64,000 nt of DNA from QWHO01 sp021404945 (GCA_963169765.1 CAUJEN010000124.1:1-64000), one strand, 5' to 3'. Shown: positions 16,543 through 24,978, counted from the stretch's first letter. The notes: generated by a model not told the origin, from the sequence alone. A program made the numbers and translations.

Positions 16543-16916
16543 AGTTCTCCGGGAACTGGCGCCGACCGAATTGTGTGGAGGCGCGCCTCACCCTGGCCTG
16601 AGGTTCACGGAGAGATGCCGCAGGTTATTTCCGCGGTATGCGAGCGACAAAGGCGACAACGTTGTCCGGCCGGGAAGCAGAATGGCGAGAGGGCGGTGAG
16701 CTGAGCTCATTCATCGAGTGCTCCAACACGCCGCTAAATACCCTGTCCCAGCGAGCTTGTCCCACTCCTGAAGCCGCCGGGCCTGACCTCCGCCGCGGGT
16801 GCGTGACGAGTGCCGCTGTTCCCCGAGCAAAAAGTCGATACCGCTTGAAACGCTTCGCGTCCAGCGGCGCGGCCTCCGACCTGGGGGAAGGCTGGAAGCA
16901 GGGTTTTGGCACTCTG
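16543..16916. other. Gap with no convincing gene
   Basis: About 370 bases between the permease and the first convincing codons of the next hypothetical gene. An open frame from 16638 crosses it but its translation looks non-coding. It holds a perfect 12-bp palindrome, GACAACGTTGTC, at 16655-16666, which could be a regulator site. The stretch GCAGGTTATTTCCGCGGT near 16620 resembles part of the short repeats at 52.95-53.05 kb. Confidence 0.5.
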
Positions 16917-17324
16917 TGTTACCTTCCCAGCCCCGGCCAGGGTGACGACGTCAATCCCTACGCTGCCGCCCGCCAGACGGTGGAGGTCAATCTCCGGGGC
17001 CGGGATCCCGTGGTCAGGGTGACCACCAACCTTTATGACGGCCCCATCTACAACCACCAGCTCGAGGCCACCTTCGACGAAGAAGCCGGGGCTTTCCGTC
17101 AGGTCGAGGAGCGAACCCACTTCACTCTCGACGACAGCCAGATGCTCCTGGTGGACGGGGAGCGCTTCGGTTGGGACGAGACGCTGAAGGGCGCCGCCGA
17201 CGACCGGTCTCCCCGGCAGGCGGCCAACTCGCTATTGACCGGGTTCGAGGGCGGGGCGGAGATCCACGAGAGAGACGGTTTCCTTTTCTTGCCTGGAGCC
17301 CATTTGCGCAAGCGCAACGCCTGA
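16638..17324 (+). CDS. Hypothetical protein, start uncertain
   Basis: The open frame is 228 residues, but only the part from about 16941 (VNPYAAARQTVEVNLRGRD...) reads like protein. It has alternating hydrophobic and polar strands, with VRVTTNLYDGPIYNHQLEATF and EERTHFTLDDSQMLLVDGERFGW, and no membrane segment. I do not recognise it. No ATG, GTG or TTG lies in frame near 16941, so either the start was lost to an indel or the upstream half is genuine. The gene ends 3 bases before the broken acetyltransferase. Given the neighbouring frameshifts, it may itself be damaged. Confidence 0.4.
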   Translation: MRATKATTLSGREAEWREGGELSSFIECSNTPLNTLSQRACPTPEAAGPDLRRGCVTSAAVPRAKSRYRLKRFASSGAASDLGEGWKQGFGTLCYLPSPGQGDDVNPYAAARQTVEVNLRGRDPVVRVTTNLYDGPIYNHQLEATFDEEAGAFRQVEERTHFTLDDSQMLLVDGERFGWDETLKGAADDRSPRQAANSLLTGFEGGAEIHERDGFLFLPGAHLRKRNA

Positions 17325-17326
17325 GT

Positions 17327-17878
17327 TTGGACTTCACGCTGCATGACCTGGGCGATGCCCACGTCGAGGCCGCAGCCCGGCTGCTGGTGGACGTCTTCCG
17401 CGCGCACTGGCCCGACGCTTTCCCCTCCGTGGCCGAGGCCCGAGCCGAGATCGAAGAGCTGCGCGCCCACATTCTGTGGGTTGCTCTGGATGGGGATGGC
17501 GCCTGCTGGGATTGATCGGCGGCCAGCCCGGCTACAACGGCCGGGTTTATGAGTTGCACCCCCTGGCCGTGCAGCCCGACATTCAGGGCCGGGGGGTGGG
17601 CCGCGCCCTGGTGGGTGACCTCGAGCGACTGGCCGCGAGCCTGGGCGCGCTCACTCTCTACGTGGGCTCGGACGACGAAGACCTCATGACCAGCCTGGGC
17701 GGTGCCGACCTCTATGTGGACACCTGCCGGGACAGTTAAAGCGGTGCGCAATTTCAAGCGCCACCCGTACGAGTTCTACCAGAAGTGCGGCTTCGCGCTG
17801 GTAGGGGTCCTGCCCGACGCTAACGGACCGGGTCGACCGGATGTGTTCCTGGCCAGGCGAATCGACTTGACAAGCTGA
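17327..17878 (+). pseudogene. Disrupted AAC(6')-like GNAT acetyltransferase
   Basis: Three consecutive segments in two frames spell one GNAT protein resembling aminoglycoside 6'-N-acetyltransferases: MDFTLHDLGDAHVEAAARLLVD..., then GLIGGQPGYNGRVYELHPLAV and the acetyl-CoA loop QGRGVGRALV, then AVRNFKRHPYEFYQKCGFALVGVLPDANG. The frame slips by one base near 17500 (one C missing in GCCTG) and slips back near 17735, beside TAA. The two shifts compensate. As written, no full-length protein can be made. It is either a recently decayed gene or a pair of assembly errors; family members acetylate aminoglycosides or other amines. Confidence 0.75.
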
Positions 17879-17983
17879 GCCGTCATCTCATGGCGAATTT
17901 GAGGCCGCGCCTGGCGTTGAGGTCGGACTCACTCGGGCGAATCCATCACCCCGCACGAGGGTGAGCTCAGCGAAAGCTCCGGT

Positions 17984-18451
17984 TCAGGGGGCTTCGGACG
18001 GCAGCGGGGGCAGCACCTGGAAGACCACCCGATCGATCACGGTGCGATGGGCGGTCTCATCTTCGACCTTGAGCTCGAGCTCGGCTCGGCCGACGAAATC
18101 GCGTCGGATGACCAGGTATTCCTTGTAGTCGAGAAACGAATAGGCGCTGCGCTTTTCGAAGGTGAAGGGGTGGTTGAGGGTGGACAGATCCTGAAAGACA
18201 CCCTCCGGTTTGCTGCTCACCGTCAGGCGTCCGCGACACTGGCCGTCGGGGCCCTTGCTGCAGCCGCGCAGCTGGAAGGCCACGAACAGGCGCTGGCCAG
18301 CGTGAAACTTGTGCTCGGCCACGGGGCTGCCCACGGCCAGGTTGTGGAAGCGCAGATCGCGGTCTTCGCTCCAGCGGGGCAGGAGGTAGACCCCGGCCAC
18401 GGTGACCCCGAGCAGGATCAAGAAGAAGGCGAGCCGCAGGAAGATCTTCAC
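17984..18451 (-). CDS. Hypothetical membrane-anchored exported protein
   Basis: A 155-residue protein with one N-terminal hydrophobic helix (about residues 3-25), then a soluble beta-rich domain (HKFHAGQRLFVAFQLRGC...YLVIRRDFVGRAELELKVED) facing the periplasm. It has two Cys that could form a disulphide (GCSKGPDGQC). The fold looks Ig-like but I cannot name a family. The gene is divergent from the CPAAG-family gene at 18529, with a 77-base shared upstream region. Confidence 0.7.
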   Translation of the reverse strand: MKIFLRLAFFLILLGVTVAGVYLLPRWSEDRDLRFHNLAVGSPVAEHKFHAGQRLFVAFQLRGCSKGPDGQCRGRLTVSSKPEGVFQDLSTLNHPFTFEKRSAYSFLDYKEYLVIRRDFVGRAELELKVEDETAHRTVIDRVVFQVLPPLPSEAP

Positions 18452-18528
18452 GCGAGCTGGATTCCTCCTTCAGATCATAGCTTCCTGGGAGAGCGGAAGA
18501 AAGGCGGAAATTTCGCTACCATGAGGCC

Positions 18529-18987
18529 ATGCGCTCCCGGCGGACCTGGCTCGACCCCGTCCTGGCACTGATGGTGGTGGCCACTCTCGCTTTCTTCTTC
18601 TGGCGTCCTTCCACGTCCCCAACCCCACCGGCTCCCGCCAGGGCGACCGTGTCCCCCGCCGTCAGCCCCATGGGCCCTCGCGAGCAGTATGCCGCGTGCT
18701 GTCGCAACCTGGAAACCATGATGGCCGAACTGCGGAAATCCTGCGTCCAGGGCCCGGTACCGATGGCGACCCTGCAGGCGCTGAGTTTTGCCTATCGCTG
18801 CCCGGCGGCCGGCAAGCCCACCTACTCGGGCACGGGCAGCGGCACGATGGAAGATGTGACCCTGTTTTGTCGCGGCAACTATCATGCGGCTGCAGGCGTC
18901 CCCGAGAACTTTCCCGATTGGCACAGCCAGCGCGGACTCAACCGGGGCTTCGACCCGGAGGACAAACTGGGCATCCCGGCGCCCTGA
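18529..18987 (+). CDS. Small secreted CPAAG-family protein, member 2
   Basis: A 152-residue protein with one N-terminal membrane segment (about residues 10-25), a Pro/Ala/Thr-rich linker (28-50) and a Cys-rich soluble domain. It is paralogous to the protein at 12438-12851. It shares CPAAG-x-PTY (residues 91-99), CRG (114-116), the H-x(2-4)-GVP-x2-FP-x-W segment and a terminal GL. The linker replaces the pilin-like stem of member 1. Function is unknown; conserved Cys suggest disulphides and an extracytoplasmic location. The start ATG at 18529 follows a weak ribosome site. Confidence 0.75.
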   Translation: MRSRRTWLDPVLALMVVATLAFFFWRPSTSPTPPAPARATVSPAVSPMGPREQYAACCRNLETMMAELRKSCVQGPVPMATLQALSFAYRCPAAGKPTYSGTGSGTMEDVTLFCRGNYHAAAGVPENFPDWHSQRGLNRGFDPEDKLGIPAP

Positions 18988-19081
18988 CCCCTCCGCTGGA
19001 GCGAAAGAGCCTGGGAAAACCCGCTGGCCGGGAGCTGAGAGCGTGAGAGGCTGAGCGGTTGGCGGGAGCGAAAATGCACGA

Positions 19082-19915
19082 ATGTGGCCTTTCGGCAAGA
19101 AGGAGAACGCCTACCCCGGGCTGAGCGCCGATCTTGCCTGTCTGGGCAAGCATTCGGCCGCGGCGCTGCGCTACGTGACCAGCGGCAAGGAAGAGTCGGT
19201 CCTGGGCCGACTGGGCCGGGTGGAGGCCCTGTCCGGGGCGGCCCATCGCCCGGAATACCTGCTCGATGAGACCAACCCGGCCCGGCTGTGGCGCCTGGCC
19301 CGCCTCTATCACGCCTGCGGGGCGGGCTGTCAGGCGGGCTGGGAGCCCGGTCTGGAGCCTCTCGAGCCCTACCTCCGCGAGATCGATGGGCTGGGGAAGG
19401 TACGGCTGCGGCTGGTCGTCTGGATGCTCGAGAGCCAGCAGTTGACCTCCCAGGCGTTGCTTCGCTCCTACCTTCGGCTGGTGGGCACACCGGCCGGCGA
19501 TCAGCTCGAGAAGGTGGTCAGCTTCCTGGAGCTCTTCAGCGAGCATCCTCAGGTGGTGCGCGAGTTCATCCCCGGCGCAGCCATGCCGTTCTTGCGCCAC
19601 CTGCGCAAGCTCGACCTCTCCCCCCTGGCCTGGGAGGACGATCTCTTCGAGCTGCTCGGGCAGGGCCCCGGTGACGTCTCCTGGGAGGCCTACTCCTGGC
19701 TCGAGCGTCTGGGGCCGGGATTTCAGCAGCTGGTCTCCCGGCGGCTGGGCTATCTCCCCAGGCCGGCTCGTATGGCCGCGGTGCCTTTCGTGGCCCGGCT
19801 GATGGGACCGGGGCCGGCGGCCGACTTCCTGCAGAGGTATGCCAACGAGGAAGGGATCTCCGAGAAGGTTATGGAGCTGCGCAAGGAGGCCTTTCGCAAG
19901 AGAGAGAGAGGCTAA
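19082..19915 (+). CDS. Hypothetical helical-repeat protein
   Basis: A 277-residue protein that looks almost wholly alpha-helical, with no membrane segment or signal peptide. Recurring Leu/Arg-rich amphipathic helices (LVVWMLESQQ, LLRSYLRLVG, FLRHLRKLDL) suggest a HEAT-like or tetratricopeptide-like solenoid, so a scaffold or interaction role is likely. I find no catalytic motif and do not recognise the family. It starts MWPFGKKENAYPG. It ends just before the degenerate region at 19.9-20.5 kb. Confidence 0.65.
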   Translation: MWPFGKKENAYPGLSADLACLGKHSAAALRYVTSGKEESVLGRLGRVEALSGAAHRPEYLLDETNPARLWRLARLYHACGAGCQAGWEPGLEPLEPYLREIDGLGKVRLRLVVWMLESQQLTSQALLRSYLRLVGTPAGDQLEKVVSFLELFSEHPQVVREFIPGAAMPFLRHLRKLDLSPLAWEDDLFELLGQGPGDVSWEAYSWLERLGPGFQQLVSRRLGYLPRPARMAAVPFVARLMGPGPAADFLQRYANEEGISEKVMELRKEAFRKRERG

Positions 19916-19984
19916 CCTTTGCCGGGAGCCGGCTCGGCAGGGCAGCGCGGAAGGTCGCCGAAAGCGCGGCCACGTCCACCCGTG

Positions 19985-20092
19985 CGCAGGAGATCCCTCT
20001 CACCGTCATCGGGGCCGGCAAGACCACCCTGCTCAACCACCTGCTGCGCCACAGCCGGGGTCATCGCTACGCGGTGCTCGTCAACGATGGGC
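19985..20092 (+). pseudogene. CobW/UreG-type GTPase N-terminal fragment
   Basis: The plus-strand translation reads EIPLTVI-GAGKTTLLNHLLR-HSRGHRYAVLVND, which is the start of a CobW/ZNG1-type metallochaperone GTPase. The P-loop in that family normally reads T-G-F-L-G-A-G-K-T; here about four residues before GAGKT are missing, and homology stops after VLVND. No start codon precedes it in frame. It is a fragment about 35 residues long, fused in register with channel sequence downstream. Confidence 0.6.
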
Positions 20093-20529
20093 ATCCTGAC
20101 CGTGGCCATGGTCTCCTCGACCGGCGGAGGCCTGCTGCGCGACGGGCTCTTTTTGCAGAACGGACCGCCCGTGTTGCTGCGCTCGTCGCCATCATCTTGC
20201 TGGGAGTGCTCCTGGTGCTGGCCTTCGGCAGGTGGCTCGACCGCCTGCCCCGTGGCGCCCAACTCGTGTCCACGGTGGTTGCTCTAGACCTCGGTGGGGA
20301 TGTGTTACGCCCTGCAGGTCGGCTTGAGCCTGCTGGGCCTGGGCTGGGGCAGGCGGCCGCGCTGATCGGCTGCGGGCTATTCTTGCTGATCCTGAAAGGG
20401 CTCGGGTTCTCGGAGGTGGCCGCCGCCTGGATGGCCACCATGTTCGTCTTCGCCCTGCGCATGCTGGCCATCCGCTATGACATTCAGTCGCGGCCGCTGG
20501 CCGGATTCAGTCCTGACCAGGGCGCTTGA
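20085..20529 (+). pseudogene. TRIC/UPF0126 channel remnant with several frameshifts
   Basis: Pieces of a UPF0126 (TRIC-type, YicG-like) membrane channel are spread over frames. They are GILTVAMVSSTGGGLLRDGLF with PPVLLR, then ALVAIILLGVLLVLAFGRWL, then SVGMCYALQVGLSLLGLGWG, then AAALIGCGLFLLILKGLGF and FALRMLAIRYDIQSRPL. Frame changes are needed near 20180, 20290 and 20350. The first repeat's beginning is replaced by the CobW fragment. Its 3' end overlaps the convergent MscS gene by 23 bases. The sequence as given cannot make a functional channel. Confidence 0.6.
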
Positions 20530-21301
20530 TTCCCGCCTGACGAAAGGCGCGGGCCGTGCGCACGGTGATGTCGGTGCTCAGGGCCTTCTGGAAGCGAACA
20601 TCCAGCACGTAGCAGCGCGCCGATAAGAGCAGCGAGAATCGCTCCGCCTCGCTGACCTCGGCCACTCCCACTGTGCACGGCTTGTTGAGGTAGACGTAAG
20701 GGCTGGTGACCAGCACCTCGCGCACCAGGCTCAGGGCCTGCTCCAGGTCGGCGTCCAGGGCGACGTGGACCGGCACGCTCACCATCATATCCAGATTTCC
20801 GGCATTGGCCGAGGCCACCGCGCCGGTCAGAAAACTCGAGTTGGGGATGGTGACGAGATTATCGTCCAGGGTCACCAAGCGGGAGGTGCGTATGCCGATG
20901 CTCACCACCTCTCCGTAATGGTCGCCAAACTGCACCCAGTCGCCCACCTGGAAGGGGCGGTCGAGCACGATGATCAGTCCTGCCACCAGTGACGAGGCCA
21001 CGTCCTTGAGGGCGAAGCCCACTGCCAGGGCGGCGCTGCCCGAGGCCGCCAGCAAGAGCTGGGGACTGGGCCAGAGCAGGGCCGCAACCAGAGCTGAGCC
21101 AGCCACGATGTAGACCAGGAAGGTCAACATCGTGTGCAACTGCAGGATGGTCAACCGGCGCGCCGGCACCATGTGCGCGGCCACGCCCGCGGCCCGGTTG
21201 AGACCGCGTACCAGCAAGGTCGCGCCCAGCAGGAGCAGGCCCGCGAAGAGGGCCGTATCCAGGCGGATCAGTTGCAAAAAGGCGGGCTGCTCAGAGGGCA
21301 T
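20507..21301 (-). CDS. Small-conductance mechanosensitive channel (MscS family)
   Basis: A 264-residue MscS-type channel with about three N-terminal membrane helices, then the pore helix rich in Gly/Ala (GSAALAVGFALKDVASSLVAG), the beta domain beginning at DRPFQVGDWVQFG and TLDDNLVTIPNSSF, and a C-terminal alpha/beta domain. It would release solutes under hypo-osmotic stress. Its ATG at 21301 lies inside the end of the large membrane ATPase-like gene (11-base overlap), so the two are translationally coupled, an uncommon pairing that suggests a functional complex. Confidence 0.9.
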   Translation of the reverse strand: MPSEQPAFLQLIRLDTALFAGLLLLGATLLVRGLNRAAGVAAHMVPARRLTILQLHTMLTFLVYIVAGSALVAALLWPSPQLLLAASGSAALAVGFALKDVASSLVAGLIIVLDRPFQVGDWVQFGDHYGEVVSIGIRTSRLVTLDDNLVTIPNSSFLTGAVASANAGNLDMMVSVPVHVALDADLEQALSLVREVLVTSPYVYLNKPCTVGVAEVSEAERFSLLLSARCYVLDVRFQKALSTDITVRTARAFRQAGIKRPGQD

Positions 21302-23864
21302 ACAGCATGTTCTTCCGTTTCAAAAGAACTTCCAGGTCTTTGGCCCAGGCCGGGTGCACCGCGTACATGCCCCTGTGGTCACATTCCAGAACCCCCCACT
21401 CCAGGGCCTGCATCAAGGAGAGCTGCACCACACGACCCTCCAGGTCGGTGACCCGGGCGACCTCGCTCTCGGTCAGACCCTGATGTCGCATGACAGCCGC
21501 CAGCACCAGGTGCAGGGCGGTGGGGGCGGCCTGCAAACGAGTCATCTGGTTGGAAGGAGGCAGGGTGGCGATCAGACCGTCTTCGCTCGGGTCCAGCGAG
21601 CGCAGATAGAGCTGGCGGGCGGTGGAGGGATTTCCCCCCGAGTGTTCCCAGAGGATCCGGAAATACTGGGTTTCCAGGCCCTCATCAGCGCCGGTCTCCT
21701 CGGAGAAGCTGCCCAGATCGGAGTCGAAGGTCAGTTTCAGGCCGCTGGCTTGATGGGCCTGGAGGATGGCCGTGCGCAGAGCCTGCTCGCTCCAGGGGGG
21801 GATCTGCAGCCAGAAGTCGCTGACGAAATCGGCCACCAACACCCGGTTGAGATAAGCCTGGGCATGGTAGCCACCGGTAAACATCCAGAAGACGCTGTGG
21901 GGCGTCATTCGAGCCAGCAGGAGGGCGTTGCGCAAAGATTGGAGCCCTCCCAGCGTCGACAGAAACAGGAAGTGGAAGTTCTCCACCACCAGGACGGTCG
22001 CAGGGCGTTGACGCAGCATCTCGGCGGCCTGCTCCAGGCTCTCGGGCACCGAGTCGAGCTTCAAGGCCGAGGCCAGGCACTGGAAGAAGTCAAGCTGGCG
22101 GTCATGCAGGGCCACCCGGGCAAAATGCACTCGCTCGCGGTAGAGATGTTGGAGATAGTCCACCAGCGAAGTCACCCCCGACCCTTTGCGCCCGACCAGG
22201 GTCAGGCGATTGTTGGCGGGGCCAGGATGCTCGAGCCAGGCCTCGATCCGTCCGGTCAGTCGAGGCAAAAAGGTCGGATCGGAGAGCGGAATCACCTCCT
22301 GGATAGGAAGGCGAGCGGCCAGGAATTTGGCTGCGTAATCGGCCGGAGCCCCCCGGGGCACCAGCGTCCGGCCCCGCAGACGCTCCAGATAGTGACGCAT
22401 GGCTCCAGCCGCAAGGCGGCGCCCGAACTCGGTTCGCTGTAAGAGCAGGACCATCCCGAAAATCAGGTCCAGGCCCAGCCAGACCGGGAAGAGGAAGGGC
22501 ATCGTGACCAGGGCGACTGCCGGTTGCCCGAGCCAGGCCAGACTCGCGCTGCGGCGTGGACCGGCCAGGTTCTGAAGCTGGAAGACGATCTCCGAGCGCC
22601 AGCGATAGGCCAGAGCGAAGTAGAAGGCCAGGAGGACCCATTCGAAGACGGCCTCCACCGTCCAGTAGAGCAGGCCGCGGACGGTCAACAGGCTCACCAT
22701 CTCGAGCAGGGAGTCGCGCAGCAGCAACAGCCCGGCCAGCCAGGAGAGCGAGGCGGTCACCAGGCGTCGGCCCGCGGCCGAGTCTCGAAAACGGAGGGTC
22801 CGAACCGCCTGCTTCCCGAGCACCTTGTTGGCTTCCCGAATCACGCGATAGAGAGCCAGGTTGCCGGCCAGGTAGCTGAGCGCAGCGAGCTCCAACATCA
22901 GCTCTACCCGGCTCAGCGCAACCGCAGTCAGCCGCAGGGTGGCGAACAGGAAGAGACCGGAGAGCAGCCGCCCCTGGCGACCTTGCAGCGTGATGCGGCT
23001 GGCCCCGGGCAAGACCACAGCCAGAATGAGGCTCAGCGCAATGATTGGCAGGGCCATCTCAGCCAGAATGGCAACGTAGCGACGATCTCGCAGGTCGCTG
23101 GCTACGTGCAGCCGGAAGAGCAGGCCTTTGTGAATCGCCCTCAGGTTCAAAGTATCCAGCTCGATCTTGATGGCCTGCAAGAAATCCTCTCCGCCGATCT
23201 CGGTCAGGGAGATGCCCCGGCGGTTGGCGAGCGCGAGATAGTCCTCGCGCAGTTTTCGCAGAGAGCTCTGCAGTTTCAATCGGGCGGTCAGGCTGCGCTC
23301 CCAGGTCGCTCTCTGGTGGCGAAAAAGGTCCAGCAGCGCCTTCTGGGTTGCCTCGTACTCGCTGAGGTAGCTCTCGGCCTCATCAGTTCCCCGCAATACC
23401 CCGTAGGCTTGCAGGTCAAAGAGCGGCATTGGGGGGAGCCTGTCGGGGTCGGGCTGGCTGCGAACCATCTCCACCAGCTCGGTTCGTCCCCGGATCCAGA
23501 GCTTGCGAAGCTCCAGAACCTCCTGGCCGAGGCTGGCGGGATCGGCGAGTTTCAAACGCGCCTGAAAGGAAGCTATCTGGCCCTCAAACTCGGTCAGGTC
23601 GTCGGTGGGCGTTGGGGCCTGCAGGGTCGACTTGAGGGTGTTCAGGCGCTCGCGCGACCGGGTCAGCTCCTGGCGGGCCAGCTCTTTCTGCTCCTGACTC
23701 GCATCGGGGTTCAGGGGCAACTGGCCAACCGCCTCGCGCACATCATAGGTGCGCGGCAGTGGCACCGGTCGGTTGAGCATGAGGGCAGACACCGCTGCAA
23801 AGAGGACAGCCAGGGCGATGATGGACACGACCAGGCGCTTAAGCATGGTGGACGGCAATTGCAT
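21291..23864 (-). CDS. Large membrane protein with C-terminal STAND/AAA-like domain
   Basis: An 857-residue protein. It has one N-terminal helix (residues 10-30), a coiled-coil-rich periplasmic region to about 260, a block of about six membrane helices (about 262-485), and a soluble C-terminal domain resembling an ORC/STAND-type ATPase followed by a winged-helix-like end. The P-loop is degenerate: GRKGSGVT (about residues 556-563) has Val where Lys is expected. The Walker B-like VLVVENFHF has Glu for Asp. ATP hydrolysis is therefore doubtful and it may be a sensor. It is coupled to the MscS gene downstream and lies 21 bases after a small coiled-coil gene. Confidence 0.75.
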   Translation of the reverse strand: MQLPSTMLKRLVVSIIALAVLFAAVSALMLNRPVPLPRTYDVREAVGQLPLNPDASQEQKELARQELTRSRERLNTLKSTLQAPTPTDDLTEFEGQIASFQARLKLADPASLGQEVLELRKLWIRGRTELVEMVRSQPDPDRLPPMPLFDLQAYGVLRGTDEAESYLSEYEATQKALLDLFRHQRATWERSLTARLKLQSSLRKLREDYLALANRRGISLTEIGGEDFLQAIKIELDTLNLRAIHKGLLFRLHVASDLRDRRYVAILAEMALPIIALSLILAVVLPGASRITLQGRQGRLLSGLFLFATLRLTAVALSRVELMLELAALSYLAGNLALYRVIREANKVLGKQAVRTLRFRDSAAGRRLVTASLSWLAGLLLLRDSLLEMVSLLTVRGLLYWTVEAVFEWVLLAFYFALAYRWRSEIVFQLQNLAGPRRSASLAWLGQPAVALVTMPFLFPVWLGLDLIFGMVLLLQRTEFGRRLAAGAMRHYLERLRGRTLVPRGAPADYAAKFLAARLPIQEVIPLSDPTFLPRLTGRIEAWLEHPGPANNRLTLVGRKGSGVTSLVDYLQHLYRERVHFARVALHDRQLDFFQCLASALKLDSVPESLEQAAEMLRQRPATVLVVENFHFLFLSTLGGLQSLRNALLLARMTPHSVFWMFTGGYHAQAYLNRVLVADFVSDFWLQIPPWSEQALRTAILQAHQASGLKLTFDSDLGSFSEETGADEGLETQYFRILWEHSGGNPSTARQLYLRSLDPSEDGLIATLPPSNQMTRLQAAPTALHLVLAAVMRHQGLTESEVARVTDLEGRVVQLSLMQALEWGVLECDHRGMYAVHPAWAKDLEVLLKRKNMLYAL

Positions 23865-23885
23865 CGTTCCCCGTCGTGTTCCTGC

Positions 23886-24089
23886 TCAGTCGCAGTAAGA
23901 GAGGGCTTCCTCCAGGCCTTCACGCAGGCTCTCGAGCTGTTCGAGCTCGCGCGTCTTCGTTTCCAGTTGAGGGGTGTTGGGGCCGGACTCAAGGGCCTCC
24001 ACCTCAGACTCCACGACCTGGTAGCGCTGCTCGCACTCCTTGAGCAGTTTCTTGAGTTGCTCGGCGGTTCTTCGGAAGAAATCGCTCAC
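23886..24089 (-). CDS. Small coiled-coil protein
   Basis: A 67-residue, highly charged protein predicted to be a helical hairpin or coiled coil (FFRRTAEQLKKLLKECEQRY ... ETKTRELEQLESLREGLEEA). GTG at 24089 overlaps the nadK stop (GTGA), and the gene ends 21 bases before the large membrane protein, so it bridges the two in one transcript. It is too generic to name. I considered an exonuclease VII small subunit, but the spacing of its conserved residues does not fit. Confidence 0.7.
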   Translation of the reverse strand: MSDFFRRTAEQLKKLLKECEQRYQVVESEVEALESGPNTPQLETKTRELEQLESLREGLEEALSYCD

Positions 24090-24916
24090 TGTGTCTGGGC
24101 CCTTTCTTGATGACCTCGCCGCAGCCGCGCCACCGGGCTCTCCAGGCCCAGGTCGACGAGCAGGGCCGACACCGGAGATCGGCGGATCTCCACTTCGGTG
24201 CCGTCTTCGATCTGGTAGTCTTTCTGTCCATCGGCGATGACGTAAGGGCGGGCCACCTCGGTGCGGTTCACCACCCGAACGGTGGCATCCAGGTGAACCA
24301 CCAGACTGCGGAAGAAGGAGGAGAAGAGAGCGTTGGAGGCCACCAACACCAGGGAGTCTTCCAGCAGGACCGACCCGCCTGCCGACAGAGCGTAGGCGGT
24401 GGATCCGGTGCGGGTGGCGGCGATGATACCGTCTCCCCGCAGGGTGCCGAGCAACTCCCCGTCGATGTGCACCTCCAGCGTGACCGTGCGGGTGCTGCCA
24501 CCGACCAGCACGTCGTTGAGCGCGTCCACCTGCCAGAGCTGCTCGCGACGATGCACCACTCGGGCCCTCACCATGCTCCGGCTGTCGAGCTGGTAGCGGC
24601 CCGCCAGCAGCTTCTCCAGAGCCGAATCCACCCCGCTCTCCTCCAGGGCGCACAGGTAGCCTACCCGGCCCAGGTTGATGCCCAGCACGGGAATTCCCCG
24701 GGGAGCCATCAGCCGGGCTGCGTGCAACAGGGTTCCGTCCCCCCCGAAGCTGAGAAAGACATCCGCTTCAGCGCCTTCCACGACCTCGTCCAGGGTGTAG
24801 GTCTCCACCCCCTGAGCTTGAAGGCGCTGCCGGGCCGACTCGTAAGCTTTCAGAGCGGCCTCATTTTTCAGGCGATAGGTCAGGCCGAATCGCTTCGCCC
24901 CCTGAGCCTCGGACAT
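24086..24916 (-). CDS. nadK: NAD kinase
   Basis: A 276-residue NAD kinase, which phosphorylates NAD to NADP with ATP or polyphosphate. The GGDGT nucleotide motif is at residues 58-62, preceded by the FLSF strand; the ALNDV motif (NE/D) and the glycine-rich GSTAYALSAGG complete the active site. The ATG at 24916 is divergent from the NrtR-like Nudix regulator with 62 bases between, a context consistent with shared control of pyridine nucleotide pools. Confidence 0.93.
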   Translation of the reverse strand: MSEAQGAKRFGLTYRLKNEAALKAYESARQRLQAQGVETYTLDEVVEGAEADVFLSFGGDGTLLHAARLMAPRGIPVLGINLGRVGYLCALEESGVDSALEKLLAGRYQLDSRSMVRARVVHRREQLWQVDALNDVLVGGSTRTVTLEVHIDGELLGTLRGDGIIAATRTGSTAYALSAGGSVLLEDSLVLVASNALFSSFFRSLVVHLDATVRVVNRTEVARPYVIADGQKDYQIEDGTEVEIRRSPVSALLVDLGLESPVARLRRGHQERAQTQ

Positions 24917-24941
24917 GGAGCTTCGACTTCCTCCAGCGGTA

Positions 24942-24958
24942 GGGTTTTCCTCTAACCC
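24942..24958. promoter_or_regulatory. Candidate operator between nadK and the NrtR-like gene
   Basis: A short inverted repeat, TAGGGTT-N5/6-TAACCCA, sits in the middle of the 62-base divergent region. Its position suits an autoregulator's operator, but it does not match a site I know for NrtR. Confidence 0.3.
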
Positions 24959-24978
24959 AGCACGAAGGGACGGCCGCC

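Noticed and set aside
23886..24089. Small coiled-coil gene as exonuclease VII small subunit (xseB)
   Set aside because: Length fits, but the conserved LEE-hairpin pattern with its Gly turn is absent and no xseA is nearby.
22524..24110. 528-residue plus-strand frame opposite the membrane ATPase-like gene
   Set aside because: GC-rich shadow; the minus-strand protein has membrane helices and a P-loop-like motif.
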